Source: Tragulus kanchil (Eukaryota; Chordata; Mammalia; Artiodactyla; Tragulidae). Taken from it: a DNA stretch of 64,000 nucleotides. The notes below the pieces were generated by a model that worked only from the letters and a program-made list of their open reading frames with translations, made no database searches and was not told the origin of the DNA. The translations under genes were made by a program, and so were the position numbers. Shown here piece by piece: positions 25,547-37,987 of the stretch. Positions within the stretch are counted from its first letter, which is position 1; each line of letters starts with the position of its first letter. The stretch is taken from contig JAIOJX010000005.1 of the NCBI GenBank assembly GCA_022376925.1, positions 96,879,001-96,943,000 on the forward strand, read 5' to 3'.

Positions 25547-27821
25547 ACAGAGGAGAAACCAGTCTTCTTCAGTGCTTCATGTGTAGCCGTATCCTGGTTA
25601 CCAATCATACAAGCATTGAGATTTTCAAAGGTTAATACTTAGACATTAACTTTATGCACCTGGAATCTAAGACTTTTGAGCCTAACTTTCTTCTCTTAGC
25701 TTTTACTTCAAAAGTGAGCTGTATGTCACACTAGTGCGTGCTACAGCAGACAGACTGGAGACATTTTCTATTTCCCAAGAAAAAACCCTATAATTTCCAG
25801 GTTTTGAAAGTACACCCACATTAACCACAAAAAGAAACAAAAAGGGTTATAGTTCAAAAGAGGAAAATATAAACAGCACAGTTAACTCCACCTCGTTCAT
25901 TAGACAAATAGCTCAGAGTAAGTTAAGCTGAGAGCACATTAAGATGTTTTTCAATTTTACTCTAGAAACAAGTGATGGGAAGGGAGGGCTGCACTGAAGA
26001 TAGTGACAAGATGTCCAAATGGAACTTTGTCCTGTATCGAGCTTCTCTTGGGGACACCAAGCTGAGGACAGGGTCCAAGCAGGACCCTATGAGGCCCTCC
26101 CAAAACAGACCTCCAACCACATCCTCTGCCTGCCTTTGTAGGAAAACTTTGGTCGAAGAATGAATTGAATCAAAGAAGGGGGAAAATGCAGAAAGAAAAT
26201 AGTCAAGCAAGACACAGTAGTAATCCTTTAGCCATTAAACAAAGTCAGGGACCTGTAGTTCCTTCTCGAGAATGGTAGATAATATTCACAGCATGTACTC
26301 TGAGCTGTCTGGCAGATCCTGAAACCCTCACCAGGTGAAAGAAGTTAACAGTATGCTGCCCACAACATGTGGACCCCAGAGAGGTGATGATGTTATTAGT
26401 TCCCAATCACCTGACCACAGCCACTCATAAAAATGTGCAAGAGCTGATCACACAGCCTAAAACCCCTCTCCTTCATCCTGTGCTTATAAACCTTTCCTGG
26501 AAGCCTTCAGGGAGGTTCAGGTCTTTTAAGCACTAAGTGTTCTGGACTCCTTGCTTGGCACTTGCAATAAATGCTGCACTTCCCCTCACTACCACCAGGT
26601 GTCAGTAGACTGATTTTACTGCACATGGGCAAGCCTAGCCTAGTTTGGTTCAGTAACAAAGACAGTAAGAGCCAAGTATCTCCATATTACAGAGGAGAAA
26701 CCAGTTTTTAATGTGTAGCCGTATCCTTGTTACCAATCATACAAGCATTGAGATTTTCAAAGGTTAATACTTAGACATTAACTTTATGCACCTGGAATCT
26801 AAGACTTTTGAGCCTAACTTTCTTCTCTTAGCTTTTACTTCAAAAGTGAGCTGTATGTCACACTAGTGCGTGCTACAGCAGACAGACTGGAGACATTTTC
26901 TATTTCCCAAGAAAAAACCCTATAATTTCCAGGTTTTGAAAGTACACCCACATTAACCACAAAAAGAAACAAAAAGGGTTATAGTTCAAAAGAGGAAAAT
27001 ATAAACAGCACAGTTAACTCCACCTCGTTCATTAGACAAATAGCTCAGAGTAAGTTAAGCTGGAGAGCACATTAAGATGTTTTTCAATTTTACTCTAGAA
27101 ACAAGTGATGGGAAGGGAGGGCTGCACTGAAGATAGTGACAAGATGTCCAAATGGAACTTTGTCCTGTATCGAGCTTCTCTTGGGGACACCAAGCTGAGG
27201 ACAGGGTCCAAGCAGGACCCTATGAGGCCCTCCCAAAACAGACCTCCAACCACATCCTCTGCCTGCCTTTGTAGGAAAACTTTGGTCGAAGAATGAATTG
27301 AATCAAAGAAGGGGGAAAATGCAGAAAGAAAATAGTCAAGCAAGACACAGTAGTAATCCTTTAGCCATTAAACAAAGTCAGGGACCTGTAGTTCCTTCTC
27401 GAGAATGGTAGATAATATTCACAGCATGTACTCTGAGCTGTCTGGCAGATCCTGAAACCCTCACCAGGTGAAAGAAGTTAACAGTATGCTGCCCACAACA
27501 TGTGGACCCCAGAGAGGTGATGATGTTATTAGTTCCCAATCACCTGACCACAGCCACTCATAAAAATGTGCAAGAGCTGATCACACAGCCTAAAACCCCT
27601 CTCCTTCATCCTGTGCTTATAAACCTTTCCTGGAAGCCTTCAGGGAGGTTCAGGTCTTTTAAGCACTAAGTGTTCTGGACTCCTTGCTTGGCACTTGCAA
27701 TAAATGCTGCACTTCCCCTCACTACCACCAGGTGTCAGTAGACTGATTTTACTGCACATGGGCAAGCCTAGCCTAGTTTGGTTCAGTAACAAAGACAGTA
27801 AGAGCCAAGTATCTCCATATT
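25547..27821. repeat. Tandem duplication 8 (unit ~1133 bp)
   Basis: Copy 1 is 25547-26688 and copy 2 is 26689-27821. Copy 2 lacks about nine bases in its first 30 bases and has a substitution shortly after. One extra G lies deeper in. Contains the first LTR-like element. Confidence 0.97.
26249..26657 (+). mobile_element. LTR-like retroviral remnant A (repeated in part at 27381-27790 and 28589-28930)
   Basis: Structured like a solo LTR in plus orientation: a TATA box at about 26485 (cttataaacc), then an AATAAA signal at about 26566 followed by a TG-rich stretch, and an end in ...ttcagtaaca. No gag, pol or env reading was recognised. It is antisense to RYR2. The extra copies come from duplications 8 and 9. 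Family not identified. Confidence 0.5.
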
Positions 27822-29733
27822 CCAAAAGCAAAATGCTAGATTCAGTAACTGCAAAACAGAGAGAGAGAAAAAAAAAAACTAAACTAAATAAATCTTTCTA
27901 CCATTAAGATATAAAGGTGTTGATGTTGAAAAGGGACACAGGCTTTAGAAAGAGCTCTCCAACCTCCACCCTTAGAGCAGCTGGCAATGAGAGGGCGTCC
28001 TTGCCTCTCTTTACACCAAGGGAGAGAGCAGGCGTCAAGAGAGCCATCAGGAGTGCTTGGCTTCTGTCTCCTGAAGTTGGGTAGCGATATGGTTTTGTAA
28101 GCAGAGAGGTTAGGGGGGCCCCAGAGAAAGAGAATCAGGAATGCCTTTATTGACATAGGAGAAGCCATTCTGGCCTGAGCCATTTTGTGATTTAAGCCTG
28201 GCCACAATGCTTGCCCTTGGATAGATCTCAGTAATCAATGTTCTTACGGGAACAAAGGAATGCAGGAACAGAGAAAAGGCAATCAAACAAGAGTGCAATG
28301 AAAGCAGAGTCCTTAGTTCCTCTTCACAGGAGGCACATAATCTGATGAAGCCCTTGAGTTCTGCAGGGACTAAGGCTCCCACCCAGGCGGAGGACAGAAT
28401 GCTGATGCTGACCCTCCTGACTTCAATCGATGAAAGCCTGGACTCTTGTCAGTCCCTGTCCCAATTTTATGCTGAATTCTTTACTGCTGAGGCCCCCTTT
28501 TTGAATATGCCTGTCCTTAAGCTTAAAACTTTCCCAGTTTTGCTGCTTGGAGAGACAATGCTTTAGGAAAGAACCCCAGCGTTCTCCTTACTCTGAGCTG
28601 TCTGGCAGATCCTGAAACCCTCACCAGGTAAAGAACCGCCAAAAGGACCGAGGTGATGATGTTATTAGTTCCCAATCACCTGACCACAGCCACTCATAAA
28701 AATGTGCAAGAGCTGATCACACAGCCTAAAACCCCTCTCCTTCATCCTGTGCTTATAAACCTTTCCTGGAAGCCTTCAGGGAGGTTCAGGTCTTTTAAGC
28801 ACTAAGTGTTCTGGACTCCTTGCTTGGCACTTGCAATAAATGCTGCACTTCCCCTCACTACCACCAGGTGTCAGTAGACTGATTTTACTGCACATGGGCA
28901 AGCCTAGCCTAGTTTGGTTCAGTAACAAAGACAGTAAGAGCCAAGTATCTCCATATTCCAAAAGCAAAATGCTAGATTCAGTAACTGCAAAACAGAGAGA
29001 GAGAGAAAAAAAAAAAAAAACTAAACTAAATAAATCTTTCTACCATTAAGATATAAAGGTGTTGATGTTGAAAAGGGACACAGGCTTTAGAAAGAGCTCT
29101 CCAACCTCCACCCTTAGAGCAGCTGGCAATGAGAGGGCGTCCTTGCCTCTCTTTACACCAAGGGAGAGAGCAGGCGTCAAGAGAGCCATCAGGAGTGCTT
29201 GGCTTCTGTCTCCTGAAGTTGGGTAGCGATATGGTTTTGTAAGCAGAGAGGTTAGGGGGGCCCCAGAGAAAGAGAATCAGGAATGCCTTTATTGACATAG
29301 GAGAAGCCATTCTGGCCTGAGCCATTTTGTGATTTAAGCCTGGCCACAATGCTTGCCCTTGGATAGATCTCAGTAATCAATGTTCTTACGGGAACAAAGG
29401 AATGCAGGAACAGAGAAAAGGCAATCAAACAAGAGTGCAATGAAAGCAGAGTCCTTAGTTCCTCTTCACAGGAGGCACATAATCTGATGAAGCCCTTGAG
29501 TTCTGCAGGGACTAAGGCTCCCACCCAGGCGGAGGACAGAATGCTGATGCTGACCCTCCTGACTTCAATCGATGAAAGCCTGGACTCTTGTCAGTCCCTG
29601 TCCCAATTTTATGCTGAATTCTTTACTGCTGAGGCCCCTTTATGAATATGCCTGTCCTTAAGCTTAAAACTTTCCCAGTTTTGCTGCTTGGAGAGACAAT
29701 GCTTTAGGAAAGAACCCCAGCGTTCTCCTTACT
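27429..29733. repeat. Tandem duplication 9 (unit ~1136-1160 bp)
   Basis: Copy 1 is 27429-28588 and copy 2 is 28589-29733, overlapping the downstream copy of duplication 8. Copy 2 lacks 24 bases within its first ~80 bases with scrambled sequence around the gap. Later differences are in GA/A-run length and two T bases. Confidence 0.96.
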
Positions 29734-29840
29734 TGCTGCAAGCAATAATAAAGCCTTCCTTCCCCTAATCTCTGCTTTGGTTGTGTCTATCGGCTTGATA
29801 TTGATCAAGAGGAAAACCTGGTTTTCAGGTAACAGCCTGG
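29269..29840 (+). mobile_element. LTR-like retroviral remnant B (copies in 28127-28592 and 30488-30925)
   Basis: Includes gccattctggcctgagccat, a late AATAAA at about 29747 preceded by cttgctgcaagc and followed by a C/T-rich stretch, and an end in ...ttttcaggtaaca, as in R-U5 of an LTR. The left limit is uncertain. No retroviral protein reading was recognised. The multiple copies are due to duplications 9 and 10. Confidence 0.45.
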
Positions 29841-31540
29841 TATTAGAAAGTGTAAAAGATGGAAAGTGATAAGAAAAGATTTCTTAAGTGGGAGCTATTT
29901 GGTCCAAATGAACTCTTAAATTCTGCCAAGCAAACTGTCCGAAAGGGTAATATGATTCCAAGGATGGGGGGCCCCCAGATGCACAGAGTCCATAGGTTAA
30001 TATGAAACTGGATGGGAAAGACACATTTCTGTGCACTGGTATCAGTAAGAGAGCCGAACCCCCCATTAGAGGACGAATACAATATACCACCCAGAGGGCC
30101 ATACGGCAGTGCAGTCCTGGAGCCATGAGCCTGAAGGAAGACCTCTCTTCCTCATTTTTCCTCCTCCTACAGTTTCAACCCCGAGGAGGCCTCAGGCTGG
30201 GTAGTAGTAGGGGAAGGAGAAAAAACAGATGGTCTTTGGAGAGGTGGTAGAGAAGCCCATATCCTTGTTCTTGCCCTCCATCCCCAGTCCCAAGGCCTTT
30301 CCAGCATTAGATCAGGCGTGAAGGCAAGGTTTTTGTTTGTTTTGATGGGAAGTTTTAAATTGGGTAAGAGTTAAGTGATAATGCTGGCATATCATGACGG
30401 CACGTATCCTAAGTCCTCTTCAGTCATGTCTGTCTCTTTGCAAGCCCGTGGACTATAGCGGCCACAACCCCTTTGGATGAAGCAACCTGCAGGAACAGAG
30501 GAAAGGCAATCCAACTAGGGTGCAATGTAATCAGAGTCCTTAGTTCCTCTTCACAGGAGGCACATAATCTGATGAAGCCCTTGAGTTCTGCAGGGACTAA
30601 GGCTCCCACCCAGGCGGAGGACAGAATGCTGATGCTGACCCTCCTGACTTCAATCGATGAAAGCCTGGACTCTTGTCAGTCCCTGTCCCAATTTTATGCT
30701 GAATTCTTTACTGCTGAGGCCCCTTTATGAATATGCCTGTCCTTAAGCTTAAAACTTTCCCAGTTTTGCTGCTTGGAGAGACAATGCTTTAGGAAAGAAC
30801 CCCAGCGTTCTCCTTACTTGCTGCAAGCAATAATAAAGCCTTCCTTCCCCTAATCTCTGCTTTGGTTGTGTCTATCGGCTTGATATTGATCAAGAGGAAA
30901 ACCTGGTTTTCAGGTAACAGCCTGGTATTAGAAAGTGTAAAAGATGGAAAGTGATAAGAAAAGATTTCTTAAGTGGGAGCTATTTGGTCCAAATGAACTC
31001 TTAAATTCTGCCAAGCAAACTGTCCGAAAGGGTAATATGATTCCAAGGATGGGGGCCACCAGATGCACAGAGTCCATAGGTTAATATGAAACTGGATGGG
31101 AAAGACACATTTCTGTGCACTGGTATCAGTAAGAGAGCCGAACCCCCCATTAGAGGACGAATACAATATACCACCCAGAGGGCCATACGGCAGTGCAGTC
31201 CTGGAGCCATGAGCCTGAAGGAAGACCTCTCTTCCTCATTTTTCCTCCTCCTACAGTTTCAACCCCGAGGAGGCCTCAGGCTGGGTAGTAGTAGGGGAAG
31301 GAGAAAAAACAGATGGTCTTTGGAGAGGTGGTAGAGAAGCCCATATCCTTGTTCTTGCCCTCCATCCCCAGTCCCAAGGCCTTTCCAGCATTAGATCAGG
31401 CGTGAAGGCAAGGTTTTTGTTTGTTTTGATGGGAAGTTTTAAATTGGGTAAGAGTTAAGTGATAATGCTGGCATATCATGACGGCACGTATCCTAAGTCC
31501 TCTTCAGTCATGTCTGTCTCTTTGCAAGCCCGTGGACTAT
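29403..31540. repeat. Tandem duplication 10 (unit ~1085 bp)
   Basis: Copy 1 is 29403-30459 and copy 2 is 30488 to about 31540, with a 28-bp unrelated spacer at 30460-30487. The first ~50 bases of copy 2 carry about six substitutions; the rest matches except one base near 31055. A Bov-A-type SINE is cut off at the end of copy 1 and complete after copy 2. Confidence 0.95.
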
Positions 31541-31705
31541 AGCCTGCCAGGCTCCTCTGTCCATGGGATGCTGAAGGCAAGAATATTGGAGTGGGTTACT
31601 ATGCCCTCCTCCAGGGGATCTTCCCAGTTCAGGGATTGAACCTGTGTCTCATGTCTCCTGCACTGGCAGGCAAGTTTTTTGCCACTAGCATACCTGGGAA
31701 GCCTA
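31500..31705 (+). mobile_element. Bov-A2-type SINE
   Basis: Contains the diagnostic order cagtcatgtctgtctctttg, ctatagcctgccaggctcct, agaatattggagtgggtt, gggatcttcccagttcaggg, ending cctgggaagcc. This BovB-derived SINE is specific to ruminants. A truncated copy lies at 30420-30459, at the end of the upstream unit of duplication 10. Confidence 0.88.
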
Positions 31706-32164
31706 AAGTGAGACAATTCTTGTGATAAAGTGACTGAAGGAATTTTATTTGAGAGTGGCTTGTGTACAGGATCCCTTCAAAAAGGCGTAGGTAAAGAAAG
31801 GGGTTACAGAGCAAGTTTGATGAAACAGTGGGAAGAAGGAATCACTTCTTTTAACTTAGAGGTTAATACCCTGAGTCCATTCAGCGTACCTGGCCAAACT
31901 GGTTTTACCGTGTATTCCAGTTCTGTCAGGGTATTCTGCAGCCCTTAGGTGAAACCTGCAAACCCAGAGTCCAAGTACTCACTTTTCCTTGTGAACCTGA
32001 AACCCACAGAAGGTACTTTCCAGGAACTGTTTAGCCTCAGACCACCAGCTTCTGAAAACTGCTAATTATCTGAATGAACTATCTGTCTTGCCTGCCTATT
32101 TCTCCTGATTTATTCAGCGCCCATAACATACAAAACCTCAGCTACTATTATATAGAGTCTGGAT

Positions 32165-32632
32165 CCTCCTGTATACCACAAGATTCTACTGTATAGCCCA
32201 GGGAACTATAATCAATATCCTGTGATAAATCATAATGGAAAAGAATATAAAAAAGAATGTGTGGGGCTTCCCTGGTGGTCCAGTGGGTAAGGACACTGCC
32301 TTGCAGTGCAAGGGGCACCGGTTCGACCCCTGGCCTGGGAAGATCCCACGTGCCGTGGAGCGGCTAGACCGATGTGTTCTACCAAGCCGGTGCTCTGGAG
32401 TGCATGAGCCCGGAGCCGGTGCTCTGCAGGGAGAGAGGCCATTGCTATGGGAGACTCACACAAGCCAAAGAACAAAGATAAATAAATGAAAGACCAATAG
32501 AAGTGGCCACCTGCCCCCCACAAGAAAAGAATGTGTGTGTATATATATATGATTAAATCACCTTGCTTTACAGCAGAAATTAATATGACATTGTACACCA
32601 ATTATACCTCAATAAAATAAATTAAACAAACA
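32165..32632 (+). mobile_element. L1 3' end with nested tRNA-derived SINE
   Basis: An L1 3' end (ctgtatagcccagggaacta, gataaatcataatgg) is interrupted at 32264 by a full SINE (about 32264-32524). The 13-bp target-site duplication aaaagaatgtgtg is visible at 32251-32263 and 32525-32537. The L1 then resumes and ends with an AATAAA-rich tail. Confidence 0.85.
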
Positions 32633-34095
32633 AAAATATCACGCTAACTGCCAGAAGGCAGTTCCTTTCAGATGGAGCTTCCTGTGGAACAAATACATCT
32701 TTCTCTTTTCTCACCCATCTCTCCCTGTGGTCTTACTCTGGGAACACTGACAATATAATGTTCTTTTACTCAAGCAACTCTTCTTTACCCTTTATTAAAA
32801 CTGGAATTAAAATTTTAGAAAAGATTACCTTTATGGTGATTTTGGATTTCTTCCCTTATATGATCTTCTATAGTTAGCAAAAATTGGAGTCAAAAAGAAA
32901 TATGCAATGCTGTCAACTGAAAGTCAGCCCCAAATAAGCATGAAGCAAATGATGAGCTTCTATTCATGGTATCAACAATAATCAATAAATAGGATGCTAA
33001 GGAAAACTTCTTCAAAACGTACTTCACTAAATACATACAAGCAGAGAGAGAAGTTAAAAATAGGCCATAATAAGCCTTGCTCTTTTACCTGTTATCCCTT
33101 GAATGTTCATTTAGAATGTTCTGTGTTATATAAATAAGTAAGAACAAATAGTTTTGCATATAGTAAGAGATCAATGGATACTTCCAGGTTTATATAAATT
33201 TAGGACTCTCACTGACTTTTGGAACCAAGAAATGCCAACTCCTGGCTGAAAAGGGATTTATGTTTTAGTTGTTAAAAGAAACCATTTTGCTGTTTCTATA
33301 AAACTCACTGGTTTGTGAATGCCATCAATCAGTCTTATTATTTAATCAGGACAGTGCACATCAAACGTGGTATTGCTCTTTCTAGACACTGATGAAAATG
33401 TTAAGGCAATAATGGAAGCCAACGAAGATGAGGAATTAGGAATATGAGTGGAATGGACTGGATTTAAAACTTGACTTACATTTGAATTAAAGAAAATTTA
33501 TTAGAATTATCAAGTGTGGCGTCCCCATTTTGAAATGCTGAAATAAGAATCCTCTGTCTCACCCAGGGAGAGAAGAGAAAAAGATCCTTCCAAGGTACAA
33601 ATACAGAGAAGAGAGCAAGCTTGGAGGAGGTGAGGAACAACCAGGCTGCCTTCTTTCCTTAGCACCACACAGCCTTGTGGCTTCACTTGGCTATGAAGCG
33701 TTCTCTCACTCTGTCTTTCTACAAACACCTCTAAGTATGCTAAATTTAGGAGATATAATCGGTTATTTTTACTTTACTCTTTCCCCCATAAGACTATGTT
33801 GCATCTTACAAAGCAAACCATAAGTTTATTCCTCCTACTTTATTTCCACACATGGCACTTCAATCACAGTAACAGAGCCAGAGCAATATTGGCCATGGAC
33901 ACTGGTCTTCTAGAAATAGCAAAGTCTTGCTTGCTGAGAAAAGCAGAATTTAATAAACTCTTTAAAGAATCTTCAGGTTAAAAGCAGAAACCTACCTCAA
34001 GAAGAATATGAAGCAAATCAATATAAATAAAAGTACATTATTCATGGGATTTGAACATTTGACCAATATTATACATTATCACATTGCATTACTAT

Positions 34096-34097
<2 letters not shown>

Positions 34098-34143
<46 letters not shown>

Positions 34144-34165
34144 CATATATATACACACATACATA
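34098..34165. repeat. (AT)n microsatellite with AC/AT tail
   Basis: About 20 AT dinucleotides (34098-34139) followed by an imperfect ATAC/CA-rich stretch. Likely length-polymorphic. Confidence 0.95.
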
Positions 34166-35103
34166 ACTCTATACGTACACATACAAACATACTGTGTGGA
34201 CAAAAATGTTGCCTGCCGTTTAAGTAACAGATGCTGTCGTGGCCATCAGGTCAGCAGCCACTGCAGCTTCCCTGCAAAGGTGCCCCAGAGGGGACTGAGG
34301 ATGGAGAGGAACGGGATGCAGGCCCTGATGGGTTAAGGTGCACACCAAAGGAACGATTCCAGTGAGCCCTGACTCTTGCATCTTCCCATACATAGAAAAG
34401 CACACAATTCATTAACTTGAGGTTTTCTTCAATTATAATCTTTTGATGTTCCGACTATCTGTGTGGTTTTTTTCTTTCTTTTGCAAAATGCTCCTATATA
34501 TCCTGGCTCCTCTCTTACCTTTTGGAGCAGTGCCTCAGAGCTGAGGTTCTCTCCTGGGCTAAAGTCCTAAGTAAGTCTACCAAATAAAATGTCATTTCCA
34601 ACTTTTATGTTGCACATTCTTTTCAGTTGATAACATACACATACATTAAAGTGAAGTTTTTAAATGCTCTTTTCATTTTTATAAAGTTTCTATGAAACTT
34701 CCTCCTCATTTTCACAAAAATACTATAAAACGTGGTTTAAAACTCTGCCCTTTCTCTTTCACTTCTTCTCTCTCCATCTTCCTTAATATTTATTGAGTGC
34801 TTACTATATATAGGAACTGGAGGTATGACACAGTCACCATCGTGTTTCATGCCTTGATATCTCATGATATCTCAATCTGCTAATTGGTAAAACAAGGTTG
34901 TTCCATATAAATTCACATCTCCACCAAGTATTTTAAATAACCTGCTGGCTAAGATTCTACAGAAGAGTCAACAAGAAATGTGAGTGAGAGGAGGAAAATA
35001 CTTTAGGCAGGCTGCATTTTTCCAAGGAATTTAATCTAACCAATTGATTCTTTTTTCTCCCTGTCCTTTCATTTTCAAGAGACGGAAATGTTTGAAAGTT
35101 TAC

Positions 35104-35232
35104 CTGAATATATTCTGTAAGAGTGTTAAATACTTGTTTTGCTACTTGAATAGCTTTAGAGAAATTCCTTTGTCCTTGTTCATCAATGACATCTTTCCCA
35201 GAGTAATACCAGTAGAAATCACTAATTGATTC
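35104..35232 (-). CDS. RYR2: RYR2 exon 87 (central domain)
   Basis: A 129-nt exon of 43 whole codons reading [15 protein letters not shown] to [11 protein letters not shown], phase 0 at both ends. The acceptor is tttcag and the donor gtaaa. This stretch is nearly invariant among ryanodine receptors. Present once. Confidence 0.97.
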
Positions 35233-36607
35233 CTGAAAGAGAGATGATAGAATTAAGTCCCAATCCTGAAACTATCACAGACTTGTCCAATTTTGGACTC
35301 TATAATAGAAAATCATTTTAAATAACCAATTGGAAGCAAACAAAAATATTTGTGAAGTAAACTCTATTCGCAATGATTTTCCTAAACATAAAATATGGCA
35401 ATATCCTCCTAGATATAAATAACAACTGGAAAGAAGATATGCAGAAAACTTAGCTTTAAAGATGACTTTTGTCTCTGATGACCTTGAAATTCACAAACAC
35501 AAGGATTCATAATACTAATGCACATTCATCCATAGAGCAGTTAGGTATTACTATGTGAGCACAGAAATTAGACAAATCATAGAATATTTGAAGATTACTG
35601 ACATCTGGTGTTAACTTTGCTCCAGTAAAGTCAATAATATTTCTTTAATGAGAATTCCAGGATGCTTCTGGCTTGTATAATGGCCCCTAAAGAAACTGGT
35701 TGGACTCCTTATATTGACAACAATTGCAAATAAACATCTAAATCTGATCAATCAGTGCAAACAGAATGTTTTCAATAATAACTTACATTCTAAAGGAATT
35801 TTAGTTGCTTAAATGAATAATTTGGGCTACCATGTAAACTACATTCAGGTTTTGAGATATGATTTTGAAAATCACAAATATATTTTCAGCAAAGCTATAT
35901 TTGCTTCCAAAATAGACTTTTCCCCATTAAGCTTTAGGAAAGAGTGTTGTGCATTTACAAATTCAAAGATTAAGAGGGAAACTGAGAGTTTGAATTTGCA
36001 GTTTTTAAAAGTACCTCACCTGACTTCCTTATAAATAAAGTGAGGGAAATAAAAGTATAAAATCTCATTAAGTGGCCTACACATTCAGATTCAGTTCTAG
36101 TAACATGTAGAACATTACTACAATATCAAAGGTATTTTTCAGTGATGGAGTGTTAGGCTGAATCTTTTAATTAATTCAGATATTTGGAGAGCTGAAAAGA
36201 ACTAATCTTACCATATTAAATTTAAGTAGATAGCTTGAAAGTCTTTCTTTCCCATTTTTAGTAATATTTCAAATATTCTTCCCTCATTTATCTATCAACC
36301 ACAGAGGAAGGAACAGAGCATGTTCATGCTTTACAAATTGAAAAGGAATTTAAAATGCCATCAAGTTAAAAACTGTAGGAAAAAAAATTCCCACTTACAG
36401 AAGGAAAATAGGTAAGAGAATTAGAGGCACAGAAAATAGTAGCAGTTTCAACCTAAGACCTGGGAAAGACTCTGATCAAAAACAAAGGGTCTCAGCAAAT
36501 TCTGAGCTCCTAAATCAAATCCCATCACACCACGTTAGTTTCACAATGCTGCCAGAGTGTGCCAACTAACCAACCTTTTAATTTGTTACTAATGTAAAGC
36601 AACATAC
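35233..36607 (-). other. RYR2: RYR2 intron 86
   Basis: Unique AT-rich intron. No repeat or gene recognised. Confidence 0.7.
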
Positions 36608-36696
36608 CTGAACTCTCAGTAGGTAGTCTACAGTAGAGATGATTATGTTGACAGTTGTATTATTGCCAGTCTGAGTTCTCAGATAATTTTGGAAAT
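36608..36696 (-). CDS. RYR2: RYR2 exon 86 (central domain)
   Basis: An 89-nt exon beginning with AT that completes Asp. It then reads [15 protein letters not shown] to [10 protein letters not shown] (29 codons) and ends at a codon boundary. The acceptor is tgtag and the donor gtatg. Present once. Confidence 0.96.
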
Positions 36697-37014
36697 CTAC
36701 ATAAGATCAAAAGATGTTATCAAAGTGAATTCAAAAATGTAAAATGAGTTCTTTGAATAATTCTAAGAGCAAATGATGTCTCCACCAAAATCACTGTAGC
36801 TTCTCTAGTGTTATATCTGATAGTTTTAGCATTGAATAATTCACATTTTCCATAAAAAGTGAGCACCTCAAAAACAAACCTAGGTGCTTCACAGACTATC
36901 AATATTCAAATTTCGTCTAAGAAGTTTGCGCACACCTGTTTCCTGATTCCTAGTTCTAGGGCTCTGGGCATGCAAATGACTGAAAAGGACTTTCCTCCTG
37001 TAGGACAGAGTAAT

Positions 37015-37145
37015 TAAATGATTTATTCTGTAATCTCTCATTCTCCAGTACAATGTTAAGTGCTGGAGAAACAAAAAAAAAATCAAGATAAAGCTCCTGC
37101 CTTCACGGAGGCACAAGCTTGATGGGAGAGCTTCATAGGTAAACA
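37015..37145 (+). mobile_element. L2-like 3' fragment
   Basis: Contains gttaagtgctggagaaac, then gctcctgccttcacggaggc, a typical L2 3'-end pattern. Confidence 0.55.
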
Positions 37146-37540
37146 ACGAATGGAAATACAACATGGGAGGTTACAAAGTGAAGTAGATTTCTCCAGTAAA
37201 GAGAAGCGGTCAAAGAGAAATAAAATTACATATGTCTTCACAGCTAGCTACTGTATCCAAGCTACATCTTCTTCACCTATCATCTGTCATCTCTAGCATG
37301 TTAACCAACTAATCAGAATTAGGTGAAATTCATGTTTTGATAGTCTACATTGTGAACAAAATTTCTTGAGATTGTCTTTTTACCAAATATGCATACTACA
37401 ATTTTAAAACCAAAAAATTGTCTTCAAGCAAGTCAATTTTAATTTAAAAAATAGCATCCGTATGTAAAGTGTGCAAATCAATGCTATTCTAGTACTTTGC
37501 TTTTGGAATTATTCATTATACACATAAGCTTTTCAAATGG

Positions 37541-37582
37541 GCTTCCCTCCTGGCTCAGACAGTAAAGAATCTGCCTGCAATG
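37541..37582 (+). mobile_element. Truncated SINE fragment
   Basis: About 42 bases (gggcttccctcctggctcag, then taaagaatctgcctgcaatg) match the 5' part of a ruminant SINE and stop abruptly. Confidence 0.65.
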
Positions 37583-37906
37583 CCTTTCAAACTGTGTATT
37601 AATCATTTCTTTAGAAAATTCAGCGTTACTTTAATCACTAAAAAACATATCTCTTTAGAATATCACTATCTTAAAAGGATTTATTTTGAGGAGAAAAAAA
37701 AAAAAAGAGTTAAGTGAAATGGCTAGCAAAACATTTTGGAAGAGTCAACATGATATTGAAAATATCCCAGGGCCAAAGCTCAGTGTTCAAGAACTGTTTC
37801 TTGATACAAGGGAAGCAGAATTATTAGAACTGACAGGCTCCTGTTATTACGAGCTTCAAAACGCTCATTCCTGGCTTCAATCACATGGTCTGGGGGTCTC
37901 ACCAAC

Positions 37907-37987
37907 CTGAGTTGTGTCCCTCACAAAGCAGTTGCAGGAAGCGGAAGAGGTCACAGGTGAATTCATCATCCTGCAGAACCTTTTCTC
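37907..37987 (-). CDS. RYR2: RYR2 exon 85 (central domain)
   Basis: An 81-nt exon, split-codon at both ends. It reads [15 protein letters not shown] to LCEGHNS. The acceptor is ctgcag; the donor is a weak-looking gttgg. The trailing G joins AT from exon 86 to give Asp. It maps to the central solenoid, about human residues 3827-3852. Present once. Confidence 0.95.

Larger units (their letters stand above)
25006..35103 (-). other. RYR2: RYR2 intron 87
   Basis: Repeat-rich: duplications 8-10, two LTR-like remnants, a Bov-A2 SINE, a SINE nested in L1, and an AT microsatellite. The part 32640-34080 looks like unique AT-rich intron. Confidence 0.7.
36697..37906 (-). other. RYR2: RYR2 intron 85
   Basis: Contains an L2 fragment and a truncated SINE. 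Otherwise unique. Confidence 0.7.

Noticed and set aside
28110..31334. Open frames of 60-107 codons in intron 87
   Set aside because: They lie in LTR-like sequence, have no gag, pol or env similarity that I recognise, and recur only through duplications 9 and 10.
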